The notes under the pieces were generated by a model. The model had not been told where the DNA came from and searched no databases. It worked only from the letters and a program-made list of their open reading frames with translations. A stretch of DNA of 64,000 bases from Lachnospiraceae bacterium. Lineage in GTDB: Bacteria > Bacillota > Clostridia > Lachnospirales > Lachnospiraceae. Shown here one piece after another: positions 1-7,998 of this stretch (the first letter of the stretch is position 1; each line of letters begins with the position of its first letter). Location of the stretch: the NCBI GenBank assembly GCA_910575775.1, contig CAJTEY010000003.1:124001-188000 (forward strand). Reading direction: 5' to 3'. Position numbers and translations under genes: made by a program.

Positions 1-1080
1 TTCAAGAACAGCTATTATACCTATGACCTCTTCTCGTTCACTACTTTCTCCGTTAAATTTTTCATAATCAACTATACAGCTTTCCCTCTTCCCCGTTTTA
101 ATAAAAAACCGCCTCAGCTTATGGCACAATAGTTCATCTCCAATCAAAACCACAGTTTTGTCCTGTAAAACACAGGTTAGTTTTGAATCAGGAATATCCA
201 TATAATCTTTTAAGAAAAAAAAGCTTTCATCCCGTTTATAGCCTTGATAAGCATAATGATCCACTTTTCCCAGACCGAGCACACTATCCTTATGTGTGCA
301 ATCCACTAATGCCAGATCAGGCATCCCTCTAATCTCATCTGGTGTCAGGATTTCCTTTCCCAACCATTGCATACCATCATAATCTTTTTCATTGCGCAAA
401 AATCCTTTGATTTCCACCCCATAATGCATAAAAAGATCAAAGGCATCCTCCATTTCATAATCTGCCTCCCCCAGTAAAAATACATTTCTTCCCTTCAAGA
501 GCTGTATGAATTGTTCCAGGCTTCTTTTAGCGTTACAAATTTTCCCCGTCCTCACATTTTCCATATACAACTGATAAATGCAGTCAAACTCTACAGAGGA
601 AGTGCGAGTAGCATCCATACAGGGTACATTAAAATGTTCCCATGTTCCCTCTGCATAAACCACCAGCAAATTATGATAACTTTTATCTATAATCTCTGTA
701 TCAATTTCCAGATAATCCCAATACTTCCCCGTCAAGATCACTGCTATTTTCCGCTTCCGCAGATATTCACATAACTGTGCTGCAAGTTCATTGCAACCCT
801 GTATCATTACGCCGGAATACTTCGAATAAAGTTCTTCAAATTGTAGTGCACCATGTTCTTCCATAATCTCATTCAGCATTCTCAGTTCCTGATTCGCCAC
901 TTCATCCTGCCACGCAAAGCATACCACATTCCCCGCTGCATCAATTACAGGTACACTTTTCTCATTACGATGTACGGCGAAAAACCGTTTTCCCTGTTCC
1001 CATATATCTTTATTAAAAAGAATTGTATCATCGCCTTTTTTGTATCCGTTCGCTGAATTATATTCGCAAAAACGCAACAT
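1..1080 (-). CDS. Unknown protein of the glycan/phosphoramidate operon, 3' end cut by window edge
   Basis: An uninterrupted frame of 360 codons runs off the left edge. The ATG is preceded by AGGAGA at 6 nt and lies 10 nt after the stop of the CDP-phosphoramidate kinase gene, so it belongs to the same operon. I do not recognise the family. The first ~190 residues have no motif I can name. Around residue 195 (GRNVFLLGEA) and again around 307 (KTVVLIGDELL) there are two short Rossmann-like starts (hydrophobic strand, then Gly, then an aspartate or arginine about 20-25 residues on), similar to the small Rossmann modules in other proteins of this locus. By position, last after the phosphoramidate genes, it could be a phosphoramidate transferase or an activity that recognises the modified sugar. 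That is inference only; the C-terminus is not visible. Confidence 0.75.
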   Translation of the reverse strand, partial: MLRFCEYNSANGYKKGDDTILFNKDIWEQGKRFFAVHRNEKSVPVIDAAGNVVCFAWQDEVANQELRMLNEIMEEHGALQFEELYSKYSGVMIQGCNELAAQLCEYLRKRKIAVILTGKYWDYLEIDTEIIDKSYHNLLVVYAEGTWEHFNVPCMDATRTSSVEFDCIYQLYMENVRTGKICNAKRSLEQFIQLLKGRNVFLLGEADYEMEDAFDLFMHYGVEIKGFLRNEKDYDGMQWLGKEILTPDEIRGMPDLALVDCTHKDSVLGLGKVDHYAYQGYKRDESFFFLKDYMDIPDSKLTCVLQDKTVVLIGDELLCHKLRRFFIKTGKRESCIVDYEKFNGESSEREEVIGIIAVLE

Positions 1081-1090
1081 GTCGTTTCTC

Positions 1091-1600
1091 CTATAGTGCA
1101 AAATATTCCATGATCCTATCGGCTTGTTCACCCGGCAATATTTCTCCATCGTTTTCCAATATTAAGTCCGGGCGCATTGGTTCTTCTCCAATAATGTGTA
1201 TCCCCATGACATCTGTATTCCGTTCATTGGTCTTCCCACTGTATAGCCCTTTCTGGTCTCGCTTCTTTAAAGTGTGCATTGAAACTTTAATATAAATTTC
1301 CCTATAATTTTCAATGTATTTTCGATTCCATTCGCGCACACTCTCAAACATTGAGATCGTACAAATAACAATCGTTATTCCCTGTTCCGAAAGAAATTTA
1401 CACAATCGGGAGTACCTCATCGCACATTTTCGTCTGTCAGTTTCCGAATATCCCAAATCATCGCCAAATACCTGCCGCAATGTGTCTCCGTCCAAAAAGA
1501 CTGTTGCTGGATCATTCTTTTTTAACTTATTAAAAAAAATCTTTCCTATCGTAGTCTTGCCGGCTCCCGACAACCCGGTTATCCAATAAACACATGCCAT
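1091..1600 (-). CDS. CysC-like kinase, probable cytidine diphosphoramidate kinase (Cj1415-like)
   Basis: A 169-aa P-loop kinase of the APS-kinase (CysC) fold: Walker A GLSGAGKTT at residues 9-17, the family LDGDTLRQVF segment near 36-45, and a basic lid around 113-125. CysC normally phosphorylates the 3'-hydroxyl of adenylylsulfate, but no ATP sulfurylase or PAPS-using gene is nearby. Instead it directly follows homologues of Cj1416 and Cj1417. In C. jejuni the CysC-like Cj1415 phosphorylates the 3'-OH of cytidine diphosphoramidate to give the activated donor for phosphoramidate transfer. The same role is inferred here. Start ATG has GTGAGGA upstream; the preceding gene ends 8 nt away. Shorter than a typical CysC (~200 aa). 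Confidence 0.82.
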   Translation of the reverse strand: MACVYWITGLSGAGKTTIGKIFFNKLKKNDPATVFLDGDTLRQVFGDDLGYSETDRRKCAMRYSRLCKFLSEQGITIVICTISMFESVREWNRKYIENYREIYIKVSMHTLKKRDQKGLYSGKTNERNTDVMGIHIIGEEPMRPDLILENDGEILPGEQADRIMEYFAL

Positions 1601-1607
1601 AATATCC

Positions 1608-2387
1608 TCACTCTATTTCTGATTCAACTACACGAAGATCCCCCACATCGTCAATTTCAAACCAGCCCCGGTGTATATGAACTGCTTTTAACTTATTGCC
1701 TTCGTCAATCAGTCCCTGCAGTAAATCCGTCATATACATTTTCCGATATGTCCGGGCTGTTCTCCAAAGTGCGATCCCCTTTGCCGTTCTCTCTTCAGCT
1801 TCCTTCGCAAGACCAAGCATTGCATGCAGGCCTTCTCTTTGAAATCTCATCAGACCGATGTATTGGGATTGTACTCTTGCCAATTCTGTCGTCTTCTGCC
1901 CGATCTCGGTCAGATAATCATCCCGGTCAAACAGAAGCGTTTCCGCATCATCCAGCGGATTCCCGCACCGTTCGGACCAATAGGCGTACCATCCGTCATC
2001 CACAATAACAGAAGCGGCTTCGTCAGACGCCAGGATTTTTTTCAAAACTTTCTCATTATAAATGATATCCCCATAGGAAATTAAAATGTCGTCTTGACTC
2101 TCCATCAGTTCTCTCGCACACATCAGGGAGCATACCATGTTCGTTGTCCCATACTCCTCATTCACGATAATACGGATTTCGGTGCCTGCAAACCTGCTTT
2201 GCAGCACGTCCCCGCGATATCCGGCTACAATCGTTATGTCTGTATCCCGGATACCACATGCATGCATCGTATCAAGCTGTCTTTCAAGAATACTTCTTCC
2301 TTTTACTTCCACCATACACTTTGGCCTGTCATCCGTAAGGGGACGCAACCTTGTCCCCTGTCCTGCCGCTAAAATAATCACTTTCAT
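1608..2387 (-). CDS. CTP:phosphoglutamine cytidylyltransferase-like nucleotidyltransferase (Cj1416-like)
   Basis: A 259-aa sugar-nucleotidyltransferase-fold enzyme. The N-terminus has the diagnostic AAGQGTRLRPLTDDRPKCM motif (nucleotide-binding loop and catalytic Lys), and SYGDIIYNE supplies the metal-binding Asp. The family includes LicC/CTP:phosphocholine cytidylyltransferases. In C. jejuni, Cj1416 joins CMP from CTP to L-glutamine phosphate, giving gamma-L-glutamyl-CDP-amidate. The context (glutamine kinase, amidate hydrolase and CysC-like kinase in the same operon) points to that substrate rather than phosphocholine. I chose the ATG at 2387 because AGGA lies upstream and the glycine-rich loop begins immediately; the longer in-frame extension is Arg/Leu-rich and overlaps the hydrolase gene. 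Confidence 0.85.
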   Translation of the reverse strand: MKVIILAAGQGTRLRPLTDDRPKCMVEVKGRSILERQLDTMHACGIRDTDITIVAGYRGDVLQSRFAGTEIRIIVNEEYGTTNMVCSLMCARELMESQDDILISYGDIIYNEKVLKKILASDEAASVIVDDGWYAYWSERCGNPLDDAETLLFDRDDYLTEIGQKTTELARVQSQYIGLMRFQREGLHAMLGLAKEAEERTAKGIALWRTARTYRKMYMTDLLQGLIDEGNKLKAVHIHRGWFEIDDVGDLRVVESEIE

Positions 2388-2409
2388 TTCTGCACTTCCT
2401 TTATCCACA

Positions 2410-3009
2410 TTAACCAAATAAGTTCTTAATCCTGTCAATATCAGTTGCCTGATAAGGACTCTCCCTCTCCGGATGCCACATCGTAACAACAATATTCTTA
2501 TCCGGATAAGCTGCCGCCTCAATCACACCATCTTCCGTCCGGGCCATTGCCACGAGCGGATTCTTCAGTTCTTTACATGCCTGATTATGGAAGCTGTTTA
2601 CCTCCATGCTTCCCCATTCGCCGTCCACAGTATGCCGCAGCGCCACATGTCCCAGGACAGTCTCCATCTCACAGCCAAAATAGTCCAGGACAGACTGCAT
2701 CCCCCTGCAAAAACCATATAGCGGAATATTTCTTCGCAACGCTATCCCGATAAGCCGTCGGTCCGTTTCATCCCGCTCCGGCGCCGTTCCACCATATTTA
2801 ACGAGACTGTTTCCTCCTGTCAGCATAATTCCTGCGGGAGAAACCGTCTCCACAAACATATCCAGATCAGTTATCACATTAGGAACGGGTACCGGAAGAT
2901 ACCCGCATGCCTCTAAAAGCAGCGGTATGTTCTGATCCGTACAGTCTCTGCGTTCCCGATAGCTCTCCACAACTTCTACCCGCTGTGTATAAATCACCGT
3001 TCTCTTCAT
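2410..3009 (-). CDS. Class I glutamine-amidotransferase-like hydrolase, probable gamma-glutamyl-CDP-amidate hydrolase (Cj1417-like)
   Basis: A 199-aa class I amidotransferase/PuuD-type domain. The nucleophile elbow is YGFCRGMQ with Cys101, and the rest of the triad is His179 and Glu181 in MWHPERESP; the oxyanion strand is LTGGNSLV. Such proteins are usually annotated as gamma-glutamyl-GABA hydrolases, but the neighbours match the C. jejuni phosphoramidate pathway, where Cj1417 cleaves glutamate from gamma-glutamyl-CDP-amidate and leaves cytidine diphosphoramidate. The start has GAGGG 8 nt upstream. It lies 31 nt after the methyltransferase gene and 22 nt before the cytidylyltransferase. Confidence 0.85.
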   Translation of the reverse strand: MKRTVIYTQRVEVVESYRERRDCTDQNIPLLLEACGYLPVPVPNVITDLDMFVETVSPAGIMLTGGNSLVKYGGTAPERDETDRRLIGIALRRNIPLYGFCRGMQSVLDYFGCEMETVLGHVALRHTVDGEWGSMEVNSFHNQACKELKNPLVAMARTEDGVIEAAAYPDKNIVVTMWHPERESPYQATDIDRIKNLFG

Positions 3010-3040
3010 CCAAAATACCCTCTTCCCTTGTTGCCTACAT

Positions 3041-3790
3041 TTATCTGGCCTGCGCCATCCATATTCTTGTGGTATAAGGCACTTTCACATACCTGTCTCC
3101 TTTTGCTTCCACAACTCTGCGTATTTCCCGGTTAATCAGATCAAACTTGTCTCTCGACTGGCGCTGTACCGTACCATGGGATTTCCAACCCTCAATAAAA
3201 TCTTCTGTGAGGATATCATGTAAAACCGTTCCTTCGACATAAATCACTTCTCTAAACAGGTTACTCCGGTTAATAACCTCTGTCTGATCTTCCCTTCTGG
3301 TTCCGTAGCTGTAATCAGCAATCTGCGACTTTAGGATATCCTCTATCTCTTTCTGGAGTGGGTTATCCAAATCCCTGTGATTCCACATACAGGCAAACCA
3401 ACCATTATCTTTTAAAATCCTTCTGCTCTCTGTCAACGCTTCCTGCCGGTTACATACATTGAAGGAAGAACCGAACGTTACCAGATTAAATTTGCTGCTC
3501 TCCATTCCTGTATGTTCTCCGACTCCCTCGAACCACTGTACATTTTTATACGTTGCCGTCTTCTTTATACCGTTCTCACGCATGGCATCGTTTGGTTCCA
3601 CCGCACAGATATTTAGTCCGTATTCTGCCAGCTTTAAAGTCAGGTGAGCCGCTCCCGCTCCCACATCACAGGCTGTATCCCCCTTCTTCACACCCGAAAT
3701 TTCAAACATTTTTTCGATTGCACTTTGCGCATAACCCGGTCTTTTCAAATACGCCTCCGCAAGATCTGTGTAATCCCATTCTGTTTTCAT
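3041..3790 (-). CDS. SAM-dependent methyltransferase, phosphoramidate cassette (Cj1419/Cj1420-like)
   Basis: A 249-aa class I methyltransferase. It begins with a YTDLAEAYLKRPGY segment shared with its downstream-numbered neighbour, then SAM motif I ACDVGAGAAHL near 37-47 and the acidic end of strand 2 in AVEPNDAM. ATG at 3790 is chosen because AGGAGG precedes it by 9 nt. It is a divergent paralogue of the methyltransferase at 3880-4644, mirroring the paired methyltransferases Cj1419 and Cj1420 next to the phosphoramidate genes of C. jejuni. The likely job is O-methylation of the phosphoramidate or an intermediate; which of the two acts when cannot be told from sequence. No homopolymer is present in this copy. 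Confidence 0.82.
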   Translation of the reverse strand: MKTEWDYTDLAEAYLKRPGYAQSAIEKMFEISGVKKGDTACDVGAGAAHLTLKLAEYGLNICAVEPNDAMRENGIKKTATYKNVQWFEGVGEHTGMESSKFNLVTFGSSFNVCNRQEALTESRRILKDNGWFACMWNHRDLDNPLQKEIEDILKSQIADYSYGTRREDQTEVINRSNLFREVIYVEGTVLHDILTEDFIEGWKSHGTVQRQSRDKFDLINREIRRVVEAKGDRYVKVPYTTRIWMAQAR

Positions 3791-3879
3791 AGTACCAGTC
3801 CTCCTATTTTTTGTGTAATCTGACTTCAGATGCCGCAAAACAAAAGGACATGGATCTATCCTATCCAGACAGTCATAGA

Positions 3880-4644
3880 CTATTTACAGCTTTGCACTGT
3901 CCACGACCTGGAAAGATACGGAACCTCTATTTCATCGAATTCCTGAATAATCTCCTCGATTTTATTCAATATTCTATGAAACCCCTCTTCGCCTGCCTGC
4001 ACCTGAATATCATTTACAGACTTCCATGTATTCATATATCTTTCTTTCGTCATGAGCTCCACATGAGGAGCCTCCACGAAAAGAATGTTTTTAAAATATC
4101 CTTCATAAAGCAGTTTTTCTTTCATTTCCTCCATGGAAATCGCCTTGCCGGAAGAAACCCTTTTCATTTTCGGAACTTCGGCATAAACGGCATCCTCAAT
4201 TCTCTTGTGCAACTCACTGCCCTCAATATCCCTCGGATTCCAGATCGCCGTAAAAAAGCCGCCTGGAACCAGGATCCGATAGAACTCCTTCACTGCCAGA
4301 ACGCTGTCCGCCCAATGGAAGGAAGATCCCATCAATACCCAGTTAACACAGCTGTCTTCAAGCCCTGTAGCTTCCGCTGTTCCCTCAGACCACGATATAC
4401 CCCCCCCCCAGTTTTTTAGAGCCGCCTGACTGCGCATTGCAGCATTGGGTTCTACCGCATAGCCGCTAAGCCCGATCTCCGTCAGGTTTTCTGTCAGTTT
4501 TCCTGTACCCGCTCCGATATCAGCCACTTTACCTTCTCCGATACAGTTGAAAATATGATTCTTCAGACATTCCAATACTACCTTTGAATATCCCGGCCTG
4601 TTCTCATAAAACTTTGCCAACTCCGTAAAATCTCCATGCTTCAT
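3880..4644 (-). CDS. SAM-dependent methyltransferase with internal G10 tract, phosphoramidate cassette
   Basis: A 254-aa class I methyltransferase: FTELAKFYENRPGY at the N-terminus, SAM motif I VADIGAGTGKL, AVEPNAAM, and the family segment LMGSSFHWAD. Start ATG has AGAGAGG 7 nt upstream. The coding strand carries ten consecutive Gs that encode Trp-Gly-Gly-Gly at about residues 79-82. In this read the frame is open; gain or loss of one G would truncate the protein soon after, so the gene could be phase-variable. C. jejuni methyltransferases and transferases of the phosphoramidate locus also carry poly-G tracts. Paralogue of the 3041-3790 gene. Confidence 0.85.
   Translation of the reverse strand: MKHGDFTELAKFYENRPGYSKVVLECLKNHIFNCIGEGKVADIGAGTGKLTENLTEIGLSGYAVEPNAAMRSQAALKNWGGGISWSEGTAEATGLEDSCVNWVLMGSSFHWADSVLAVKEFYRILVPGGFFTAIWNPRDIEGSELHKRIEDAVYAEVPKMKRVSSGKAISMEEMKEKLLYEGYFKNILFVEAPHVELMTKERYMNTWKSVNDIQVQAGEEGFHRILNKIEEIIQEFDEIEVPYLSRSWTVQSCK
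4400..4409 (-). repeat. G10 homopolymer inside methyltransferase coding sequence
   Basis: Ten consecutive C on the plus strand (G10 in the coding strand), at codons for Trp-Gly-Gly-Gly. This is far longer than expected by chance in a mid-GC genome and lies about 235 nt into the gene. Tracts of this length are typical slipped-strand contingency sites in host-associated bacteria; length variation between cells is inferred, not seen. Confidence 0.9.
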
Positions 4645-4668
4645 ATAAAAACCTCTCTTTCCATTATT

Positions 4669-7029
4669 TTACTTCAAAATTTTAATTGTTTTAGATAAAG
4701 CATCAATTTCCAGCACCCTTACATTTTTGTATTTCTCATACAGTTTCTCTCCCACCCCTATCGCTGCTGGTATCCCAAGTTCCCCGGCACGGATTGCCAT
4801 ATGGGAATTAGCACCTCCGTACATTGTAATAAATCCTTTAATATGATGCGAAAAAATCCAATCATATCCTGGATCTGCACTAACAGTCAAAACAATTTTA
4901 TTCGTTATATCCTGATTTTTGATACCATCGCATAATTCTGCTATTTCACCACTTGCTTTATTCTGTGTAATATAATTTGCCTCTGTATCTAAATAATGGA
5001 ATCTCCACACCTCATCCGAATGAATCAGAATAGGAGGGAGGACTAATGTTTTGGTAAGCTCGTAATCTTTCCTGCCTTCATCAACTGACTTTTTTATAAC
5101 TTCGCCAGCATCTTTTGTTGTTGAATACAGGCGTCTTATTGCCTGAATGTCCAGATACGCACAGTCATCCCTTGTCAGTCCAAATTTTTCTCCCAGGTAT
5201 CCTATCATCTGTATTGCCTTGCTTAAACTTTTTGTAAAAATAAATTTGCCATATTCCCTGCCCGCAATTACAGTCTTAATAAAGTCCATCATTCTCAATA
5301 TATCGCTGTTTAATCCGCTTTCTATAAGCGCATCTTCTAAGCGATGCATCTGCTCTATGGACAGAGCAAATTTTTTTCTTTTCTCCAAATATTTGTCTGC
5401 CGGTTCCCGCTCTGTCCAGTCAAAATATAGATCTGGCGCTTCATCATAGCGTAGGGAATTAATGTCATATGTGCCCGGTCTTAGATGCCCATACTTATCC
5501 AAAAACAAATTTTTTGTTAATGTTCTAAAGTCATAGCCCATATCTGCATTAACTGTGTCAACATCGTTCATAAAGTTCTGGTAATCTTCTTTGGAGATAA
5601 TATTCCTTTTTTCCATCGACCGCAAAAGCTGTACCGCTATAAATGCCCCACGTGCAAGTCCCGCAAACGGTAATGTCCCATAACGTTTACAATCCTCTAA
5701 CAGCCAATAAATCTTTTCTATTTCCCCCATACTGCTGTCAATTATTTTTTGATAACGACTTTCCAAAATATTAATTTTTTCGTAATCTTTACGCCATAAT
5801 CCAGTATCTGAATTGATAATTCTATTTGTTACATTCCTCAACGCCGAAATAATGCATTCAAGTTCCTGATCTGAAAATCCGTGCTCTTTTAAAACACATA
5901 TTCGCTCTGGCAAATCCAAAGTGTAACAGGAAAAAACAATATCAAATTCTATCTTATCGTGCTTTGACGGATCTTGCTCCAATCTGTCCAAATAATAATT
6001 TACAAGCTTGTTGCTTATTTTCTCATCAAGTCCAGCTGGAATAAAAGAGTTAAAACTCACCCGGACATCTATGTATGGAATACCGCCAAAATTAATCATT
6101 AGCGGAAAGCTCCGCATATTGCGATACCCATAGTTATCTCTCTGGTATGCCCATACACTATCTGTAATAATTTCCTGATATAATGACATGGCTAATGGTT
6201 TGGGTCTTATCCCTATCATTTCAGCCGGATTCCAATCCGGCATGACCCCATATATACTCCTGTTGCCACATAGATACGGTTTTTCTGTTGCATTCCGATC
6301 CAGTTTTGTCTGGATCCGCTGTAACTCCCTATACTGTTTTTGATAATCTACCGGCTTTCCGCTGATACAGAGGGGGCGAACTTGGAGAATATATAGTTTA
6401 TCATCCTTTGTTAACGCAAATTCGACATCAAGATTATTCTGTCCAAATAATTCTTCTAATTGTTTCAGTGTTTTGCAAAGTCTCTCGAGATACTCTGGCA
6501 TCAGTCCTGATTCTTTTCCCTTAAAAACATATAACAACTTATTAGCACACCCATTTCCCGATGTGACCGCAGATGTGCCACCACTCTCATCATAATTAAT
6601 GACATAATAGTTCCCCAGCGAATTGGGATCTAAAGTAAACGCAACACCGCATATTTTCGTATCCCTCAGCATAGGCTGTACCAATACCTGGTTTTCACCA
6701 TCTTCACTGTCATAAGACATAATCACTTTATTTACCGCATCTGCGAATTGCTTTTCACCCTGCACATTTGCCACAGACGCGAATTTTCCTGCCTGTGAAC
6801 TTTCCTGTGTATCTTCATTGATCGCACTACTGCGAACAATAACTTCTTGCTCCCAATCTAACCATGTTTTTATATATTTTTCCACACAGCCATCTGTGTT
6901 AGTTTTCCATTCGTCTACAGAAAAATAGATCTGTGGCAATACGTATGCATACTTTAATTCATTTTGAATTCTCAGAAGGGTCTCCGCCTTTGTTCCAAAC
7001 TTCACCATATCAGCCAATTTCCTTTTCAT
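4669..7029 (-). CDS. L-glutamine kinase-like protein, PEP-synthase fold (Cj1418-like)
   Basis: A 786-aa protein with PEP-synthase/PPDK architecture: N-terminal ATP-grasp domain (VIVRSSAINEDTQESSQAGKF region near 65-85, ending with VEFALTKDDKLYILQVRPL), a long family-specific middle, and a C-terminal swivelling phosphohistidine domain with GGANSHMAIRAGELGIPAAI and the phospho-acceptor His at about residue 743. There is no PEP/pyruvate TIM-barrel domain, which excludes ordinary PEP synthase or PPDK. This layout matches Cj1418, which phosphorylates the amide nitrogen of L-glutamine with ATP, the first committed step to phosphoramidate. First enzyme of the cassette in transcription order. The ATG at 7029 lacks a clear Shine-Dalgarno; ATG at 7008, with AAGGA upstream, is an alternative start. 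Confidence 0.87.
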   Translation of the reverse strand: MKRKLADMVKFGTKAETLLRIQNELKYAYVLPQIYFSVDEWKTNTDGCVEKYIKTWLDWEQEVIVRSSAINEDTQESSQAGKFASVANVQGEKQFADAVNKVIMSYDSEDGENQVLVQPMLRDTKICGVAFTLDPNSLGNYYVINYDESGGTSAVTSGNGCANKLLYVFKGKESGLMPEYLERLCKTLKQLEELFGQNNLDVEFALTKDDKLYILQVRPLCISGKPVDYQKQYRELQRIQTKLDRNATEKPYLCGNRSIYGVMPDWNPAEMIGIRPKPLAMSLYQEIITDSVWAYQRDNYGYRNMRSFPLMINFGGIPYIDVRVSFNSFIPAGLDEKISNKLVNYYLDRLEQDPSKHDKIEFDIVFSCYTLDLPERICVLKEHGFSDQELECIISALRNVTNRIINSDTGLWRKDYEKINILESRYQKIIDSSMGEIEKIYWLLEDCKRYGTLPFAGLARGAFIAVQLLRSMEKRNIISKEDYQNFMNDVDTVNADMGYDFRTLTKNLFLDKYGHLRPGTYDINSLRYDEAPDLYFDWTEREPADKYLEKRKKFALSIEQMHRLEDALIESGLNSDILRMMDFIKTVIAGREYGKFIFTKSLSKAIQMIGYLGEKFGLTRDDCAYLDIQAIRRLYSTTKDAGEVIKKSVDEGRKDYELTKTLVLPPILIHSDEVWRFHYLDTEANYITQNKASGEIAELCDGIKNQDITNKIVLTVSADPGYDWIFSHHIKGFITMYGGANSHMAIRAGELGIPAAIGVGEKLYEKYKNVRVLEIDALSKTIKILK

Positions 7030-7066
7030 AATCTAAAAATGCTTCAGTCTGCTGTATTTCCTTATC

Positions 7067-7948
7067 TCAGTTTTTCAGCAGTGCCATACTGCACCCGTCA
7101 CCTATCGGGGTTTTGGCAATGCGGATTCCCTGCTCCCGCTCAAACAGATCCACGGCCTGCTTCACGCCCTGGAATACATCCGAAAAATAATCGTGCAGTA
7201 AAATGCAGCCACCATCCGCCATCCTGTCCCAGAAATACCGCAGGCCGTTGAGCATCGGGACATAAAGATCCATGTCAAGGTTCACGAAGCAGAACCTGTC
7301 ATCCACCCCCTGCATGCTTTCCGGGAAATATCCTTTCCTTACCACGACATTCTGCGGGTAAGTCATTTTTTCCATCACGAGGCCGACCCCCGTTTCCGCA
7401 AAAAAATCCCGGTCCGCAAAGCGGCTCTTCCCAAAGTCCCCGCTGCCGGCCTTCTCATGCTGCATGTCGCTGCTGTCAAACCCCTCAAACGTATCGCACA
7501 GGTACAGCTTCCTGTCCGGGAAATAATAATTGATGAACTTCGCGCAGTCCCCCCGGAACACGCCGCATTCCGCCACATTTCCTTCTATTTTTTCACTCCA
7601 GATCCAGTCAGCATACCCGCTGATAAAACAGATCCTCTGGTCTATAAATAAATCCATAAACCGCAGATCCGCAAAGGCATTCACTACCTTATCCTGCGGC
7701 ACCCCCAGCTGCACTGCCTGCGCCTTTATCTGTCCTGCCGCTGACGGGCTGCCGGCCACAGTCAGCAGTATGTCAAATGTCTGGTCCGGCACCTGTTCCG
7801 GTGCAATGACCGGGACTGATAAAAGGCGCTGTCCCCACAGGCTTTTATTGTTATCCGTGCACGCCACGGTCTCATATTTTTCCGATATCAGCAAGTTCGG
7901 CAATACACGCCTGCCAAAATCCCCGCATCCCCACATGATTACTTTCAT
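7067..7948 (-). CDS. Rossmann module fused to TylF/macrocin-type O-methyltransferase
   Basis: About 293 aa. Residues 1-95 form a nucleotide-binding-like Rossmann module (MKVIMWGCGDFGRRVLPNL, then ACTDNNKSLWG), of the kind found at the ends of other proteins in this locus. Residues ~100-293 are a TylF/MycF-like class I methyltransferase (NVAECGVFRGDCAKFI, LCDTFEGFDSSD, VNLDMDLYVP, LLHDYFSD). It probably methylates a sugar or its modification on the glycan. The ATG sits 6 nt after a G10 tract that acts as its Shine-Dalgarno. Upstream in-frame starts (GTG 7987, ATG 7978) would run through the G10 as Gly-Gly-Gly, so length changes could switch either the frame or the ribosome spacing. Confidence 0.8.
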   Translation of the reverse strand: MKVIMWGCGDFGRRVLPNLLISEKYETVACTDNNKSLWGQRLLSVPVIAPEQVPDQTFDILLTVAGSPSAAGQIKAQAVQLGVPQDKVVNAFADLRFMDLFIDQRICFISGYADWIWSEKIEGNVAECGVFRGDCAKFINYYFPDRKLYLCDTFEGFDSSDMQHEKAGSGDFGKSRFADRDFFAETGVGLVMEKMTYPQNVVVRKGYFPESMQGVDDRFCFVNLDMDLYVPMLNGLRYFWDRMADGGCILLHDYFSDVFQGVKQAVDLFEREQGIRIAKTPIGDGCSMALLKN

Positions 7949-7954
7949 GGTGTT

Positions 7955-7964
7955 CCCCCCCCCC
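7955..7964 (-). repeat. G10 homopolymer in the translation-initiation region of the TylF-like methyltransferase
   Basis: Ten Gs on the coding strand end 6 nt before the methyltransferase ATG, in the short gap after the glycosyltransferase stop at 7999. No other good Shine-Dalgarno is present, so the tract itself must pair with the 16S anti-SD, or else the true start is upstream and the tract is coded. Second G10 of the locus. Confidence 0.88.
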
Positions 7965-7998
7965 TGTTTCCTGCTCATTTCTGTCACCGCCGGACAGC

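Noticed and set aside
1091-1600. APS kinase for sulfate assimilation
   Set aside because: No ATP sulfurylase, PAPS reductase or sulfotransferase is near, and the adjacent genes form the phosphoramidate set.
2410-3009. PuuD-type gamma-glutamyl-GABA hydrolase
   Set aside because: Same fold, but no putrescine pathway genes; the operon context fits gamma-glutamyl-CDP-amidate hydrolase.
4669-7029. Phosphoenolpyruvate synthase or PPDK
   Set aside because: The C-terminal PEP/pyruvate barrel is missing; the protein ends right after the phosphohistidine domain.
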